NCBI GenBank assembly: GCA_036721445.1
Contig: DAIMKZ010000011.1
Span: 1 to 33,001 of the forward strand
Source: UBA4055 sp036721445
GTDB taxonomy: Bacteria > UBA4055
Direction of reading: 5' to 3'
DNA length: 33,001 nt
In this document: one piece after another, positions 32,954 to 33,001 of the stretch
How positions within the stretch are numbered: position 1 is the stretch's first letter
Layout: each line of letters starts with the position of its first letter
Notes under the pieces: generated by a model
Seen by the model: only the letters and a program-made list of their open reading frames with translations
What the model was told of the DNA's origin: nothing
Database searches by the model: none
Program-made: the position numbers and the translations under genes

Positions 32954-33001
32954 TTATAATTTTAATCGTTCAATAACAGATCCATCAGTTCCGGAAAACT
33001 T
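32954..33001 (-). repeat. Right arm of the inverted repeat
   Basis: Reverse complement of 32762-32809 with one mismatch. It runs to the last base of the window, so the full arm may be longer. Confidence 0.9.
32962..33001 (-). CDS. 3' end of a second ddl-like gene (partial, cut by window edge)
   Basis: Read on the minus strand, the last 13 codons before the window edge give SFPELMDLLLND and a stop, identical to the end of Ddl encoded at 31815. Only the end is visible, so it could be a full convergent paralogue, a truncated copy or an assembly join. Nothing upstream of these codons can be seen. Confidence 0.55.
   Translation of the reverse strand, partial: SFPELMDLLLND

Noticed and set aside
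1..33001. CRISPR array or insertion sequence
   Set aside because: No regularly spaced direct repeats and no transposase or recombinase frame are visible on either strand. The two intergenic repeats are unevenly placed and lack target-site duplications that I can see.

Overview
The window reads as chromosome of a Gram-negative, oxygen-sensitive bacterium of moderate GC. It has an ExbB/ExbD/ExbD/TonB envelope-energising operon, and a long run of anaerobe-type oxygen and peroxide defence genes (rubredoxin, FprA, ferritin, desulfoferrodoxin, rubrerythrin). Coding is dense, Arg codons lean to AGA/AGG and Ile codons to ATA, and several promoters look sigma70-like (TTGAnn, 17 bp, TATATT or similar). 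An FCB-group or candidate-phylum lineage would fit, but that is inference and I cannot name a species.

Layout. 1-3.6 kb (minus): priA and a secreted, membrane-anchored protein of unknown function. 3.7-5.6 kb (plus): an unrecognised 638-residue protein with three eight-cysteine zinc-ribbon modules and one membrane helix. 5.6-5.8 kb: terminator plus copy 1 of an intergenic repeat. 5.8-8.7 kb (minus): aspS-xseB-fmt. 8.8-11.1 kb (plus): a small leader ORF and exbB-exbD-exbD-tonB, closed by a terminator. 11.2-19.4 kb (plus): purD, two exported proteins of unknown function, an Atg22/UMF1-like transporter, metG-yraN, a family 2 glycosyltransferase overlapping a WYL regulator, then tRNA-Val(GAC). 19.5-20.6 kb (minus): a PfkB-family kinase. 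20.7-23.7 kb (plus): DUF554 protein, ettA, and a small protein overlapping a nucleotidyltransferase. 23.8-29.1 kb (minus): the oxidative-stress cluster. 29.3-32.8 kb (plus): an adenylation-ACP-acyltransferase fusion and ddl. 32.8-33.0 kb: repeat copy 2, then the inverted start of what looks like a second ddl-like 3' end, cut by the window edge.

The most coherent system is at 23.8-29.2 kb. A PerR-type regulator with PerR-box-like palindromes in its own promoter heads nine co-directional genes. These could form an electron chain from NAD(P)H through a flavin reductase and a free rubredoxin to FprA (O2/NO), desulfoferrodoxin (superoxide) and rubrerythrin (peroxide), with ferritin storing released iron. 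The flavin reductase ends where the rubredoxin domain of high-molecular-weight rubredoxin (Hrb) would begin, so Hrb appears split into two genes. A dihydroorotate-dehydrogenase-like flavoprotein lacking the catalytic cysteine is one base away from the reductase gene and may be a new partner.

No gene-free stretch exceeds 300 bases. No CRISPR array, insertion sequence or rRNA gene was seen.
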